A stretch of DNA of 64,000 nucleotides from Fragilariopsis cylindrus CCMP1102 (Eukaryota; Bacillariophyta; Bacillariophyceae; Bacillariales; Bacillariaceae). The stretch spans positions 1 through 64,000 of the forward strand of contig FMBT01000443.1 of NCBI GenBank assembly GCA_900095095.1, written 5' to 3'. A model generated the notes under the pieces. It had not been told where the DNA came from. It saw nothing but the letters and a program-made list of their open reading frames with translations, and did not search any database. Shown here piece by piece: positions 23,169 to 33,377 of this stretch (its first letter is position 1; each line of letters opens with the position of its first letter). The position numbers were made by a program, and so were the translations under genes.

Positions 23169-24989
23169 CTAGCTACTACGTACTACGTGGTTAGGGCATG
23201 AATTACGTTCATTGATGATTGGGTGGCATTTCCTTGAATGTTCTGTTGCTGCTAAAAGCACAATACCTGTACCTTGAATAAGTCTCATAAATTCATATTC
23301 CTTCAAATAATCAAACGTAGTTCCACTTCCAAATCCATGCATCCACCAAAAATGTGTCATACCATATTTTTTTCTACTCGATAAACGTTGATTCGTATCA
23401 CAACAACTATCTGTTTGTATATCTAAATCATGGACAAATTCTTCCGTTTCAGACAGACCCTGTATTACATTTTTTTTTGGGGACTTTGTACCTTTTTTGG
23501 ACCTTGTATCATTTGGACCCGGTGGTGGTAATGCTATACCATCTAAATCTAGCGCGTGCGGTATCGGTTGAAGTCGATGGGGTACAATAATACGACCATC
23601 ATCAAGTTCTTTTTTATATGCTGGACCTGTCAATGCATCTAATCTTGTATTTAATATCTGATCGGCTTCTGTTAGATAAATATATTTATATTTATCATGA
23701 TTATCACTACCCAACCAAGCTATTATATCGTCACTGGTAGTATTTCCCGTAAGGGCAGTTTTAAGACCCTTCAATGCACCTTTTGGTATATTCGTTGCAA
23801 CCGCAGTTGTTTTTACATCATTAGTATGAACATACGCCAATTCTGTTTCTCCATATTTTACAGAGAATGGTTCATGGATACTACTATTGGTGTCATAATT
23901 TAATTCTGGTATAAAATAATTTATCATGTCGTTTGCTGATCTTGTGGTTGCACCACTACTTTTGTTGTTATTCTTTAACTCATATTGATATTGCTGATAT
24001 TCGGGATGATGCCGTAATATATATCGAAATGCCTTACGTGTCAATATTGGATCATATTTGTAATATCCAACAACAACAACTCTACCAACTCCATGCTTTA
24101 ATAGACTTGTAATAGTTGCTGCTAAACCCATAACCCAAACTTGTCGTGATATATCATCGTTTGTATTCACACCGACCGGAATAATAGCCAGAGTACTACT
24201 CATTTCGCCTGTTGATGTTGATGTTGATGTTGATGTTAATTGCGATGACGTTACAGACGTTGACGATGATGACATTGATCGTAGTGATGTTTGAATAAAT
24301 ATTTGTAATTTACCAACAGCATAATACATAGTATAATTTCTTTTATCGATCTTCCACCATTTAGATAAATGTTCTACAGAAAAATCTAACCAGTCTTTTG
24401 GCATGCGACAATCCTTAATACCATTCCCAACCTTCAATACAGGCTTCATTGCATCATCTTCCACTATTTGTATGTATTTATCAATATCTAATTTTAAAAA
24501 CCGTTCTTTATTTTGCCACCATGCAGCTGAAAAAAAATCTGGTGGTGCCCCTCTTTGTAAATTTTGATATGGTATAAATTCAATTTTTATTTCTTCTTGT
24601 TGGTTGTTTTTTGTTTCTTGTTGCGGTGGTGGTGGTGGTGGTGGTGGTGGTGGTGTATTTGGTATTGTTGATGAATCTTTCTTGTTCTTGGTGACGACAC
24701 CCTTGTTATTTCTTTTGAGGATATTCAATTCCATCTCAAGGTCATTTATTTGTTGTTGATACGTAATCTCTCTTGTAAGTAGAACTATTCCCATAATTGA
24801 TACCATAACGACGATTATAAATATAATACTCATACTAATGTAGCCTCTTCTTCCTCCTCGCTCTCGCTGATTCGTCTTCTTATTCTTCACTACACCATCT
24901 CCTCCTGTCAACGATGACGATGACGATGAAGACAAAGAATTCTTTCTCGACGCCGCACCGTTACCGATACTACATTGGAGGCCAGTCAT
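23169..24989 (-). CDS. Type II membrane protein, glycosyltransferase-like
   Basis: A 606-residue protein from the first ATG (24989). A short cytosolic, Ser-rich N-terminus with basic residues (RERGGRRG) precedes one membrane segment (YISMSIIFIIVVMVSIMGIV), a coiled-coil stalk (ITYQQQINDLEMELNILKR) and a run of ten prolines. The lumenal domain has LAIIPVG, RQVWVMGLAATITSLLKHGV, RVVVVGYY, YIYLTEADQIL, GRIIVPHRLQPIPHALD and MTHFWWMHGFG. The Golgi-type topology and the TEADQIL acidic motif resemble eukaryotic glycosyltransferases of the nucleotide-diphospho-sugar fold, but no named family is certain. Paired Cys near the end (CCDTNQR, KCHPIINERNSC) could form disulfides. It is a single open exon. 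Confidence 0.75.
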   Translation of the reverse strand: MTGLQCSIGNGAASRKNSLSSSSSSSLTGGDGVVKNKKTNQRERGGRRGYISMSIIFIIVVMVSIMGIVLLTREITYQQQINDLEMELNILKRNNKGVVTKNKKDSSTIPNTPPPPPPPPPPQQETKNNQQEEIKIEFIPYQNLQRGAPPDFFSAAWWQNKERFLKLDIDKYIQIVEDDAMKPVLKVGNGIKDCRMPKDWLDFSVEHLSKWWKIDKRNYTMYYAVGKLQIFIQTSLRSMSSSSTSVTSSQLTSTSTSTSTGEMSSTLAIIPVGVNTNDDISRQVWVMGLAATITSLLKHGVGRVVVVGYYKYDPILTRKAFRYILRHHPEYQQYQYELKNNNKSSGATTRSANDMINYFIPELNYDTNSSIHEPFSVKYGETELAYVHTNDVKTTAVATNIPKGALKGLKTALTGNTTSDDIIAWLGSDNHDKYKYIYLTEADQILNTRLDALTGPAYKKELDDGRIIVPHRLQPIPHALDLDGIALPPPGPNDTRSKKGTKSPKKNVIQGLSETEEFVHDLDIQTDSCCDTNQRLSSRKKYGMTHFWWMHGFGSGTTFDYLKEYEFMRLIQGTGIVLLAATEHSRKCHPIINERNSCPNHVVRSS

Positions 24990-25581
24990 GATTGGATCCT
25001 TTTTCTTCAAAATTGATTTGACAGTAACCTTTTTACACAAAACACGGCCTTTTATTTTTACTTCAGCTTATATAAAGTATTCAATATTTCAGCTTAGCAA
25101 AAAAAGATATACCTCCTCTGATCAAGAACGCTGGAGCTCCCTGCCTAAAGTTGGTTGTGCTTTCAAAATTCAACGAGTTACTGTACTCAGTATTCAGGCT
25201 AGCTAGGGTTCTCTCTCGAGTGTATTGGCGTTCAACGGAGAAATATTAAATACCGCCATCACGGCGAAACTTGAAAAATCGGCATCATGCATTTGCGAAA
25301 CTCAAGATTGATTCGACTGATTCGATTCGACTGATTCAGTCCCACAAAATCCAAATCTTTGAACACAAGAAGAATGAAGATTTTTTTGTGCCGTTTGCTT
25401 TGTTTCATTTATTTTATTGTGTCACAAAAGATCACTTCGAGATCGACAAACAAAGGATTGATTGATGATTCGACATTCAATTCATAGCTCCAACTCTTAC
25501 TATAGGCCGCACAAATAAAAACACAAATACAGACATTATAGAACAAGCAACACCAAAACTATATTCTAAAAAAGAAGGATC
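24990..25581. other. Divergent intergenic region
   Basis: About 590 bp between two divergently transcribed genes. It contains GATTCGACTGATTCGATTCG-type short repeats near 25310-25340 and presumably both promoters. No gene is seen. Confidence 0.4.
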
Positions 25582-26788
25582 ATGATAGCTTTTATATCGC
25601 CGTCACTGAGCATGTTTGTGACTTTTGGCGTCTTATTGGTTGATAATGGCTGCCGTGCATTTGTGCTTCCTACTAATAGCCGCGCCCCAGCATGCTTTCT
25701 AAACAAGATCGGATCATCATCATCATCCTATGGAATTACATCATTGTCCATATTATCATCATCATCATCTCGACTTTTCTCTACACCAGACAATGAAGAC
25801 GACGATTCGGCATCTGATCAAGAAGGCGCATCAATGGCGGCCCAATTTTTTCAAATGGCACAAGCCAAAGGTGTTACCTTAGATGACGATGATCTATTAG
25901 ACGACGAGGATGACGACGACGACGAGGATTATGAAGTAGGAAATACCGTCGATGACGATGACGACGACGACGATGATGACGACGATGATGATGAAGAACC
26001 GAATATTCCTCAGGGTGCTGTTGATGCATTTTTAGATAAAAAATTAACAGATGATCGATTGTATAGTGAAGTGAAAGAACGTGTTTTAGATACAGCTGGT
26101 GGATTTGTTGATATGGTTCGTGGTCCATCTGATGATGACGATGATGATGATGATGATGCCGATAATATGGGTAAAGTTATTCCATACAGCCCTCCACTGA
26201 TTGTACCTGATTCTGAATTAACAGCAGGGGAGGTTGTTTTATTGGTATTGGATGCTCTGAAAAATAATGACAATCCAACAGTAGATAAGGGTGTTGATAT
26301 TTTATTTGGATACAGTTCAAGTGGATCACAAATTAAAAATGAAGAAGGATTAACACCAAAAGAATATGGAGAATTTCTAAAAGAAACAGAATATAAAGCA
26401 TTATTTGAACATATTAATGTTGTAAGTTTTATATGATACTTACTGTACATACAGTTTAATTATGATTCTTCCCCGGTGATGAGGAAATTTGAGGCCGATA
26501 TGAATCGGGTGTTTACTTTTTCTTCCTCGTCTTACACCTCGTTGCTTTTTGTTTCTTGATTTGGCATGCTTTAAAAAATATACTCAGACTATAGAAAAGG
26601 GTGAATACTCATTTGATGGTAAAAAAGGATTCTTCACAGCACGATTACAAATTGGTCCATTACCAGGTGATTCCATTTCATGTAATTTCATTTTAAGTGT
26701 GGAAGGGTCGGATACTGAGGATCCCGTTTGGCTCGTTGATAGTATCTTAATCCGTCCACAATCTATGCGTCGTAGAAGACGAAAGTAA
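25582..26788 (+). CDS. Asp-rich plastid-targeted conserved protein
   Basis: Two exons, 25582-26421 and 26588-26788 (GTAAGT donor, CTCAG acceptor, phase 0), encode 346 residues. Residues 1-28 are a hydrophobic signal peptide ending in CRAFVLP, the aromatic plastid cleavage motif. Then come SMAAQFFQMAQAKG and two very acidic blocks, one with fourteen consecutive Asp (about 132-145) and one with about nine (about 184-192). The folded part is predicted from VPDSELTAGEVVLLVLDALK to VWLVDSILIRP. It includes TPKEYGEFLKETEYKALFEH and a beta-rich end (FFTARLQIGPLPGD). A related domain with ASEVV/LxALxxND-type motifs exists in plastid proteins of algae and plants, but I cannot name it safely. Intron 26422-26587 is 166 bp. 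Confidence 0.8.
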
Positions 26789-27348
26789 AGCAAAACAAAT
26801 GACATGAAAAAGAAAGAAATATGAAGTAACGAACGGATAAACGATGTTACAAATTTTTGGTTCTGTTTGAGTTAGGTAATATATTGGACAATAAATACGA
26901 AATGAAATACATAATCATAATGTATTGAAGAAGGAAAATGTCTTAAAAAAACGCTCGTGGGTGTTGGCCACACGTAGATATAGTTGATTCCGAATCAACT
27001 ATACTACAAACATAACAATAATAATAATAATAACAATAATAAAGAAAGAAGAAGCGAATAAAATGAAATGAAATAGCGATTCGATACTATTTAACTTATT
27101 CAATTATTAGCCATATTGAAAGGGCTACCGATATCGGTAGTAGTAGGTACTTTTCCGTCATCTGCATAATGAGCTCGCTAGTAGGATAATAAGAATACTG
27201 AATACATTATTTGTGTGTTACTTCTAGCTATGTTTTCCCTCATGAATGATAGCTAATACAAGCAACGCGATAGTTATAGGAGAGGTTTCATCTCTCGTAC
27301 TTTCTCACCCTTCTTTTATTTCTCCCAACACTACTACTACTACTACTA
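26789..27348. other. Convergent intergenic region with palindromes
   Basis: About 560 bp between two 3' ends. It holds a perfect 12-bp-arm hairpin at 26979-27003 and the 14-bp palindrome TACCGATATCGGTA at 27126-27139. An ACT repeat near 27330-27352 reaches the COQ6 stop codon. Confidence 0.5.
26979..27003. terminator. Perfect inverted repeat between convergent genes
   Basis: TATAGTTGATTC, one C, then GAATCAACTATA: a perfect stem with a one-base centre, so in RNA the loop would open by a few bases. It lies 190 bp after the plus-strand gene and 345 bp after the COQ6 stop. A 3'-end or transcription-factor site role is inferred from position only. Confidence 0.35.
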
Positions 27349-29202
27349 CTACACACCAACACCATGTGCTGCAGCAATTGCAAGTTGTCTTCGTAATGGA
27401 CCAATATTTTGTATCATATTCATACCAAATGTCTTGACATGTTGGATCGGTATGTCTTTTGTATTCACAAAGATTTTCTGTAATGCATGTATACCAGTCA
27501 GTGATATTGAGACATTTTTATGTCGATCGGTATTGTATTCCTCTAAAAAGGATGATAAATCCATCCCTGCATCATGTGCCTTTTTCAGTTTAGTCACTAA
27601 GGTATCCACATCCGCCAGACCCAGATTTAATCCCTGTCCAGCCATTGGATGGACTGTATGTGCCGCATCACCCACAAGTACCACACGATTCTTGACATAG
27701 GTCGATGCTTGGTAACACGATAATGGGAAGGTAAATTTTTGGGATGCAATGGATATTATTTTTGGTGGAATTTGAAATGTTGGTTCCTCACCAGGACCAG
27801 GTTGTTGTGATGCTGCCAACGCCATCCCATAATGAACAGTATCTAATACTCTTTCTGCACCATAAATAAGATTTGTAAACATATTCCTTCCAGTAGTAGT
27901 ACTACTACTTGCATTTGCATTTGCATTTGCCGACGATGATGATGATGATGATGATTGCTTCGAAAATGTACCTTCCATTAATGGTGGTATCCGTTGTGGT
28001 CCTTCACGTAAACAATCATTTAAATGTTGTACTAATAATAAATCATCATCATCATCTGATGGTGGTACATCATTATTTTTATTACTCTTCTTCCATTTTG
28101 AAATAACTTCTGGTGTTGTACTCCAAACAATTACTGCATGGTTTGATGAATAGGTTGGTAATAATGCTATTGGTCCACCATCGGATAAATATCGTTGATA
28201 CGCTCTTCGTCGTCCATTATTATTATTATTACTACTATTATTATTCTCTAATTCAACAGTAAATGTTAACGCATTTTGATTATAGGAACCAGGTCCGATT
28301 TGTGATATACCAGAAGATTTCCTTATAAAAGAATTTCCACCATCGGCACCAACTAATACAGCTGTATTGAATTTTCTTGTTGTTGTAGTAGTAGTAGTAG
28401 TAGTAGTAGAAGTACCATCATTATTATTATTATTATTATTATTCGTATTATTCGTTTCAATAGAAACTAAATTATTTGAAGAATCATCAATATTGTCGAT
28501 ACTTTTTATTGTAGTATTACTCATAAGTTCAATGTTGTTGTTGTTGTTGTTGTTGTTAGATGATGATGATTTTGATGCAGTAATAATATCTTCCCATAAT
28601 GTTGAAACTAATGTTTGATCTTCACAACATCCACCTAAATAGGATGATGCTTGATTAGTACTATTATTATTTGGATCTAAATCTTTTGTGGTAAAGGTCA
28701 GTGTGGCTGGTGATGAATCTTGCCATACTTGCATTGAATTATAATATCCAATACTTGAAGATAGTTTTGATTCGATAGTTGATCCAAGTACTTTAAAGGA
28801 CCGTGGTGATAATGCATAGGAACGTGGATTGGGTACTCTGTTTGTTTGTGGTTGTGGTTGTTTATTGTTTTGATCTGTTCCATCATCATTAGATGTTGCT
28901 GTTGCTGGTTGTGACGGTAACGGTGGTTCCTGTTTTGAATCAATAAGTGCAACTTTAAGATTAGGTAATTCTCTTCTTAATAAATTTGCTAAACTTAATC
29001 CAACCACACCACCACCAACGATAGTAATATCAAAAAATTCTATAGTATCTAAATCTGATTTACTACTACTTGTACTTGTCGATGTCGATGCCGATGTCGA
29101 TGCCGATGCCGATGCCGAAAACGACGCTGAAGAGAAAGAGCATATTTGTCGTTGTCGTCGACCTCCTGTTCCTACTCCTTTCAGTAGGCCTCGAATCATC
29201 AT
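27349..29202 (-). CDS. COQ6: COQ6-like flavin monooxygenase of ubiquinone synthesis
   Basis: A 617-residue class A flavoprotein hydroxylase of the UbiH/COQ6 family. FAD-binding motifs are present: DITIVGGGVVGLSLANLLRR (near 57) for the ADP-ribosyl part, LVGADGGNSFIRK in the middle (DG motif), and VVLVGDAAHTVHPMAGQGLN (near 505) for the ribityl part. The end (LQKIFVNTKDIPIQHVKTFG) matches the COQ6 C-terminus. It is expected to hydroxylate the C5 ring position of the ubiquinone precursor on the mitochondrial inner membrane. The N-terminus (MMIRGLLKGVGTGGRRQRQI) is Arg-rich, fitting a mitochondrial presequence. Inserts of Asn, Ser, Thr and Asp repeats interrupt loops, making it longer than the usual roughly 470 residues. 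It is a single open exon without breaks. Confidence 0.9.
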   Translation of the reverse strand: MMIRGLLKGVGTGGRRQRQICSFSSASFSASASASTSASTSTSTSSSKSDLDTIEFFDITIVGGGVVGLSLANLLRRELPNLKVALIDSKQEPPLPSQPATATSNDDGTDQNNKQPQPQTNRVPNPRSYALSPRSFKVLGSTIESKLSSSIGYYNSMQVWQDSSPATLTFTTKDLDPNNNSTNQASSYLGGCCEDQTLVSTLWEDIITASKSSSSNNNNNNNNIELMSNTTIKSIDNIDDSSNNLVSIETNNTNNNNNNNNDGTSTTTTTTTTTTRKFNTAVLVGADGGNSFIRKSSGISQIGPGSYNQNALTFTVELENNNSSNNNNNGRRRAYQRYLSDGGPIALLPTYSSNHAVIVWSTTPEVISKWKKSNKNNDVPPSDDDDDLLLVQHLNDCLREGPQRIPPLMEGTFSKQSSSSSSSSANANANASSSTTTGRNMFTNLIYGAERVLDTVHYGMALAASQQPGPGEEPTFQIPPKIISIASQKFTFPLSCYQASTYVKNRVVLVGDAAHTVHPMAGQGLNLGLADVDTLVTKLKKAHDAGMDLSSFLEEYNTDRHKNVSISLTGIHALQKIFVNTKDIPIQHVKTFGMNMIQNIGPLRRQLAIAAAHGVGV

Positions 29203-29981
29203 CGTTTACTTGCTTATACGTACAATCAATGTACAGGTACCCTATTGGTGATTCACTTACTGTATTATATTATTACGAAAGGAACAAGTTTGAGATAGAT
29301 TGCTCTGCTGAAGTAGATTGCATTTATTTTTATTTTTTGCCAACACTCAACCTCGTCACCTCGTCATCGACAGCGAAGGAAAATAAACTTAGTAAAATAA
29401 TCAAAAATAAAACCCGACTCGAATATTTGTATCGTCCATCCGTCGTTCTAAATATTTGATGGAATTTATTATAACTTAGCAAGCTAGGCAAAAGGACTAG
29501 TACAGTACTAATAGAGATAAGCTTAAGATAAGGAAAATTATATTATAATTTATATGTCTACTTGGACATATAGTATGAAAATTATAGTACAAAATGCCAT
29601 TCTATACGTTTCCATATTCATTTAATATTTCTTTTCATTGTTGCTTCAACGCCACGTTTAACACGCGATATTATTGCTTTGTTCTTCCACCATCGAAGCC
29701 AACTGTGGATCCATTTCTTATATCTAATGTAATTGTGGGGTAGTTTGTTGACCTCCCTTTGGGAAAGTTCTTGCATATCATCAACGTGCTGCTGATCTTT
29801 CTCGCGTGCGACGTAGTTGTTGGCAATATGACATTTCTGCGTGAGGAATGAGTCGTGAAAATCATTATTGTTTCTATCCAAACACAATCGTAGGCATTTT
29901 CATGGATCAAAAATGAAACGACAATCTGTGAGAGGTCGACACAATATTATGAACGAGTAAAAACCGGATCAAAAAGAAAAA
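29203..29981. other. Intergenic region, no supported gene
   Basis: About 780 bp upstream of COQ6 and downstream of the 30.0-32.6 kb gene. Overlapping minus-strand ORFs at 29618-29910 lack family features. The motif GTCTACTTGGACATA near 29553 repeats one near 19723. Confidence 0.4.
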
Positions 29982-32630
29982 TCAATATGCTGATGCCACG
30001 CACTCCTTGACCTTATCCATTTCCTCTTGACTAAAGCCAGTGATGAATGGATCACCATTGTTACTATTATCATTATTAATATTGAATTCAGAATCGGCGT
30101 TGCTATCAATTCTACTGCCATCTTCTCGGATATGGACTACCTCCTTCACGATACGAATAATGATTTCATTGGGATTCGCGTTCGTTCTTGATGGTATGCT
30201 ACTTCCGTGATCGAGTCCGTAGTTTGGTAGTGGCTGTGGCTGTGGCTGATGTTGTTGTTGTACTGGTTTATTCAATATACTATTATTATTACTATTGGGC
30301 AAGAATCCTCCAAAGAAGGTATACATCCCGTACATACCAAATCCGATCCAAATGAAGCAAACCAAAGCAGCAATAATAGCAATACCACGTAACAATGATG
30401 GCGGGTACTTCCATAGACGTCGTAAATTCGTATATCTCTCTTTGACTGCCTTTGAGCTCGATTTTTCTTTTATTGTTGTATTGCCTTTCCGAACCATTCG
30501 AACCTTTGCATGTATTCCATTCCGATGGTCATTGGTCCGCCGCCGCCGGTACCGACCGCCACTACTGGAGTCGGTGTGGTCGCCATCGCCATCGCATGCC
30601 TTTTCTACCCAATCTTGTTGGGTTTGTCTCTTTTCCTTGCGTTTTTTTTCTAATAAATCATCGATGACACTGTAGAACTGTATATAGGATGGTTCCTCTA
30701 ATTCCTTCGATTCCATCGTTTCAAACTTATCATACAATTCCTTCAGATTAGGATTATTATTATTGGCAGTTGTGTCGTGAAAGTTAAAATCCAATCGATC
30801 ACCAGGCGTCTGCATCTCTTCCATATCCTCAGCTTTCAATAGATCCTCTTCAAATAAGTCATTATTGATATTTACGTTGTTATTAGTACTGGATATTGAT
30901 ACGTTCGCTGACGGAAATCCCGATACTGGTAAGTCAGGTTGCTGCTGCTGCTGCTGCTGCTGTTGATTTGTTGTTGTTGTAATTACATCGTCACTATCGC
31001 ATGCTGATACGCGTAGTAGACGTGCCCGGGGTCGTCCTTGATACAGTATCTTAGCTTGTAGTAGATCTAGGTCGACCTTTCCTTTACAACCACCATCCAA
31101 ACTATTACTATTGCCACCTTTCTTCGATCCATCATGATCATGATGATGTTCAACATTTAAACTACCTAGCGTAGCACCTTCGGATTGGAATGCTACATTC
31201 GATGGTACACTTTTTGCCACTGTTTCATCATCGTCGTCATGTTCATCCTCATCGTCATCCATATGCATTGTTGTAATGTCGTCGTTATTAATGTTGTCGT
31301 CCGTCATCCCTAAGCTTGATAATATGATTTTTTCCATACTTTCATATGGATAATCGGTTGTCATTAAGGAAGAATTTCCTAGATATGTTGTTTTATTTTG
31401 TACGTTCCGGACTGACCGAGGTGTCACACTACCGAATGAATCATCAACTTCTTCTAATGCATGACATAAATGTGCTGTTACTTCCGCCAAGGCTAATGTC
31501 GTGGATGGATCTGATGCTAATTCGATACCATTCCATATTAATGTTTTTGAATTGTGTATAAATTCTTTACTTTTTCCACTTGCTAACGCATCAACAAATC
31601 GACAACCTAATACACCAACTTGTTCTAAAAAAAGCTCCATTTCTGGTGTATGTAGCGCATCAGCTAATTTTACACCTGTTGCCATCGTATCCACAACAAC
31701 CTGTCTACTTTCTGGTGCAGACCATGCCTCTAAAAATGATTGGACAACTACACCAACTTGACTACGGAATTGGATACCATGTAGTGACGAGCCTGATACT
31801 ACTACAGTAAAGAAATGATATACACTTGAAGATATAATTCGAAACCAATCCTGTACACGTGGTGGTGTTATTGTATCCAAGGTATCAATTATTATTGCAA
31901 GCACACCTGGTAATATAATATTTCGTGTAAGAGCAATTGGTGGACTTAATAGTGTATTCGTTGTTGATAATGTTACCCCAGCAATTGTATTTAGTCCACC
32001 TAACATTCCATCTGCTAACCATTTCTTAAATGATGATGATGCTTTTTTATTCTTACTATCATCATCTTCCTCCACGACGGTTGGCGGTAAAAGTGTTGTC
32101 AAATCTTCTTCTTCTTCTTTTATGTCAAAATCATGGTCATATTCAGAGAAAATTCCTCCGGTACTAAGATTATTAGTAGTAGGTGTTTTGTTTCGACGAA
32201 TTGGTAGTCGAGGAGGAGCACTACGATTAGTACCATCAATGCTATTTTCTCGTTTTGTTGTCATTCCCTCCTTATTTCTTTTTTGATGATGCTGTTGCTG
32301 TTGCTGCCGTTTTTGTCGTATTTTAGCTGCTCGACGTACATCATCGTTGGATGCCCACGATGATTTGCTTGAGGAAGTACTAGGTGAGACCGATGGCAGT
32401 TTTCGACCACCAGGACGGTTACGATTCGTCGTCGTCGTCGCCGTAGTAATATTATGCGCCGTCACATGGCCCTGCTGTTGAATGTCATCATCATCATCAT
32501 CATCATTATCGTTGCTATTACTGTTGCTGGTGTTATTGCTAGAACCTACTTCCTTGCTTTCATTAGTTTTATTATGTTTTGATGGAAGAACCGCGACTTC
32601 GGCGGTTTCATTCTGGGTTGTGTTATTCAT
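29982..32630 (-). CDS. Large unknown protein with one C-terminal membrane segment
   Basis: An 882-residue protein from the ATG at 32630. The first 190 residues are disordered (Asn, Asp, Ser, Gln, Lys repeats). A folded, hydrophobic domain follows (about 200-390): GGLNTIAGVTLSTTNTLLSP, LPGVLAIIIDTLDTITPPRV, RSQVGVVVQSFLEAWSAPES, VDALASGKSKEF and LALAEVTAHLCHALEEVDDS. A disordered acidic stretch leads to YPPSLLRGIAIIAALVCFIW, a probable membrane segment near residue 765. The last hundred residues include EIIIRIVKEVVHIREDG and GFSQEEMDKVKECVASAY. I do not recognise the family. An organelle outer-membrane or ER tail-region protein is one reading. There is no intron and no frame break over 2.6 kb. 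Confidence 0.75.
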   Translation of the reverse strand: MNNTTQNETAEVAVLPSKHNKTNESKEVGSSNNTSNSNSNDNDDDDDDDIQQQGHVTAHNITTATTTTNRNRPGGRKLPSVSPSTSSSKSSWASNDDVRRAAKIRQKRQQQQQHHQKRNKEGMTTKRENSIDGTNRSAPPRLPIRRNKTPTTNNLSTGGIFSEYDHDFDIKEEEEDLTTLLPPTVVEEDDDSKNKKASSSFKKWLADGMLGGLNTIAGVTLSTTNTLLSPPIALTRNIILPGVLAIIIDTLDTITPPRVQDWFRIISSSVYHFFTVVVSGSSLHGIQFRSQVGVVVQSFLEAWSAPESRQVVVDTMATGVKLADALHTPEMELFLEQVGVLGCRFVDALASGKSKEFIHNSKTLIWNGIELASDPSTTLALAEVTAHLCHALEEVDDSFGSVTPRSVRNVQNKTTYLGNSSLMTTDYPYESMEKIILSSLGMTDDNINNDDITTMHMDDDEDEHDDDDETVAKSVPSNVAFQSEGATLGSLNVEHHHDHDGSKKGGNSNSLDGGCKGKVDLDLLQAKILYQGRPRARLLRVSACDSDDVITTTTNQQQQQQQQQPDLPVSGFPSANVSISSTNNNVNINNDLFEEDLLKAEDMEEMQTPGDRLDFNFHDTTANNNNPNLKELYDKFETMESKELEEPSYIQFYSVIDDLLEKKRKEKRQTQQDWVEKACDGDGDHTDSSSGGRYRRRRTNDHRNGIHAKVRMVRKGNTTIKEKSSSKAVKERYTNLRRLWKYPPSLLRGIAIIAALVCFIWIGFGMYGMYTFFGGFLPNSNNNSILNKPVQQQHQPQPQPLPNYGLDHGSSIPSRTNANPNEIIIRIVKEVVHIREDGSRIDSNADSEFNINNDNSNNGDPFITGFSQEEMDKVKECVASAY

Positions 32631-33377
32631 AGTTCTGTTCCTTTTCAACTCTTCACTATATCTAGCTGTCTTGAAGATTTTTCTGGGCTCTATCTACTTG
32701 TAGTATTCTAGAAGGACCCTGGCAGAAACGGGTTACTATGAGCTACGTACCTGAAGGTATCGGTAATCTTAATGTATGGTGCCACAGTTGCGACAACACC
32801 CTAGCAGATTCGTTGCTACTTCGAAGTACCTTTTAATAAAGACGACGACGACGACAACAATTAACTTGCGAAACTATATATGGAAGACGACATCATGATA
32901 CATGCATCGCTGATTTTGAAGTGCGGGAGTGAAAATACATTCGTGACTGATTCTATTTCGTATCTTGTTGAATTTGAGAAGGCTAACTAATAAAATCACT
33001 AAAACAACAACGAAATAAGATGACCACACATATTTGTACCGTCAATAATATTAGTATTGATGGTACAATGTTATGCTAGCCTACAAACGGTCTTACCATT
33101 ACTGTATGTAAATAATAATTAATTGCAGTAGGCTCTAGTAATAGAAATTTTGTGTCTAGTTTTACTATTTTAATATGTTTTTTAAATCTTTTTTTTAAAT
33201 ACGTATATGTGAATTCTACTTGAATAATCATTTTTCTTTTCGTCGTTATTACATTAATTGTTTCGCATTTGCCTACATAAAAATTCTCGGTGGTCGTCAC
33301 TTAACTGTCGTCAATTGTTATTGACACATTACTTTACTTACTCTGACTATAATAATATAACTATGTCTCTCTCTGTT
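32631..33377. other. Intergenic region, no supported gene
   Basis: About 750 bp. It has a GAC repeat near 32840-32855 and AT-rich sequence. The ORF at 33076-33300 (-) has no recognisable features. Confidence 0.4.

Noticed and set aside
29618-29910. Overlapping minus-strand ORFs of 79 and 89 codons
   Set aside because: Two frames are open at once, there is no signature, and the region is AT-rich non-coding in character.
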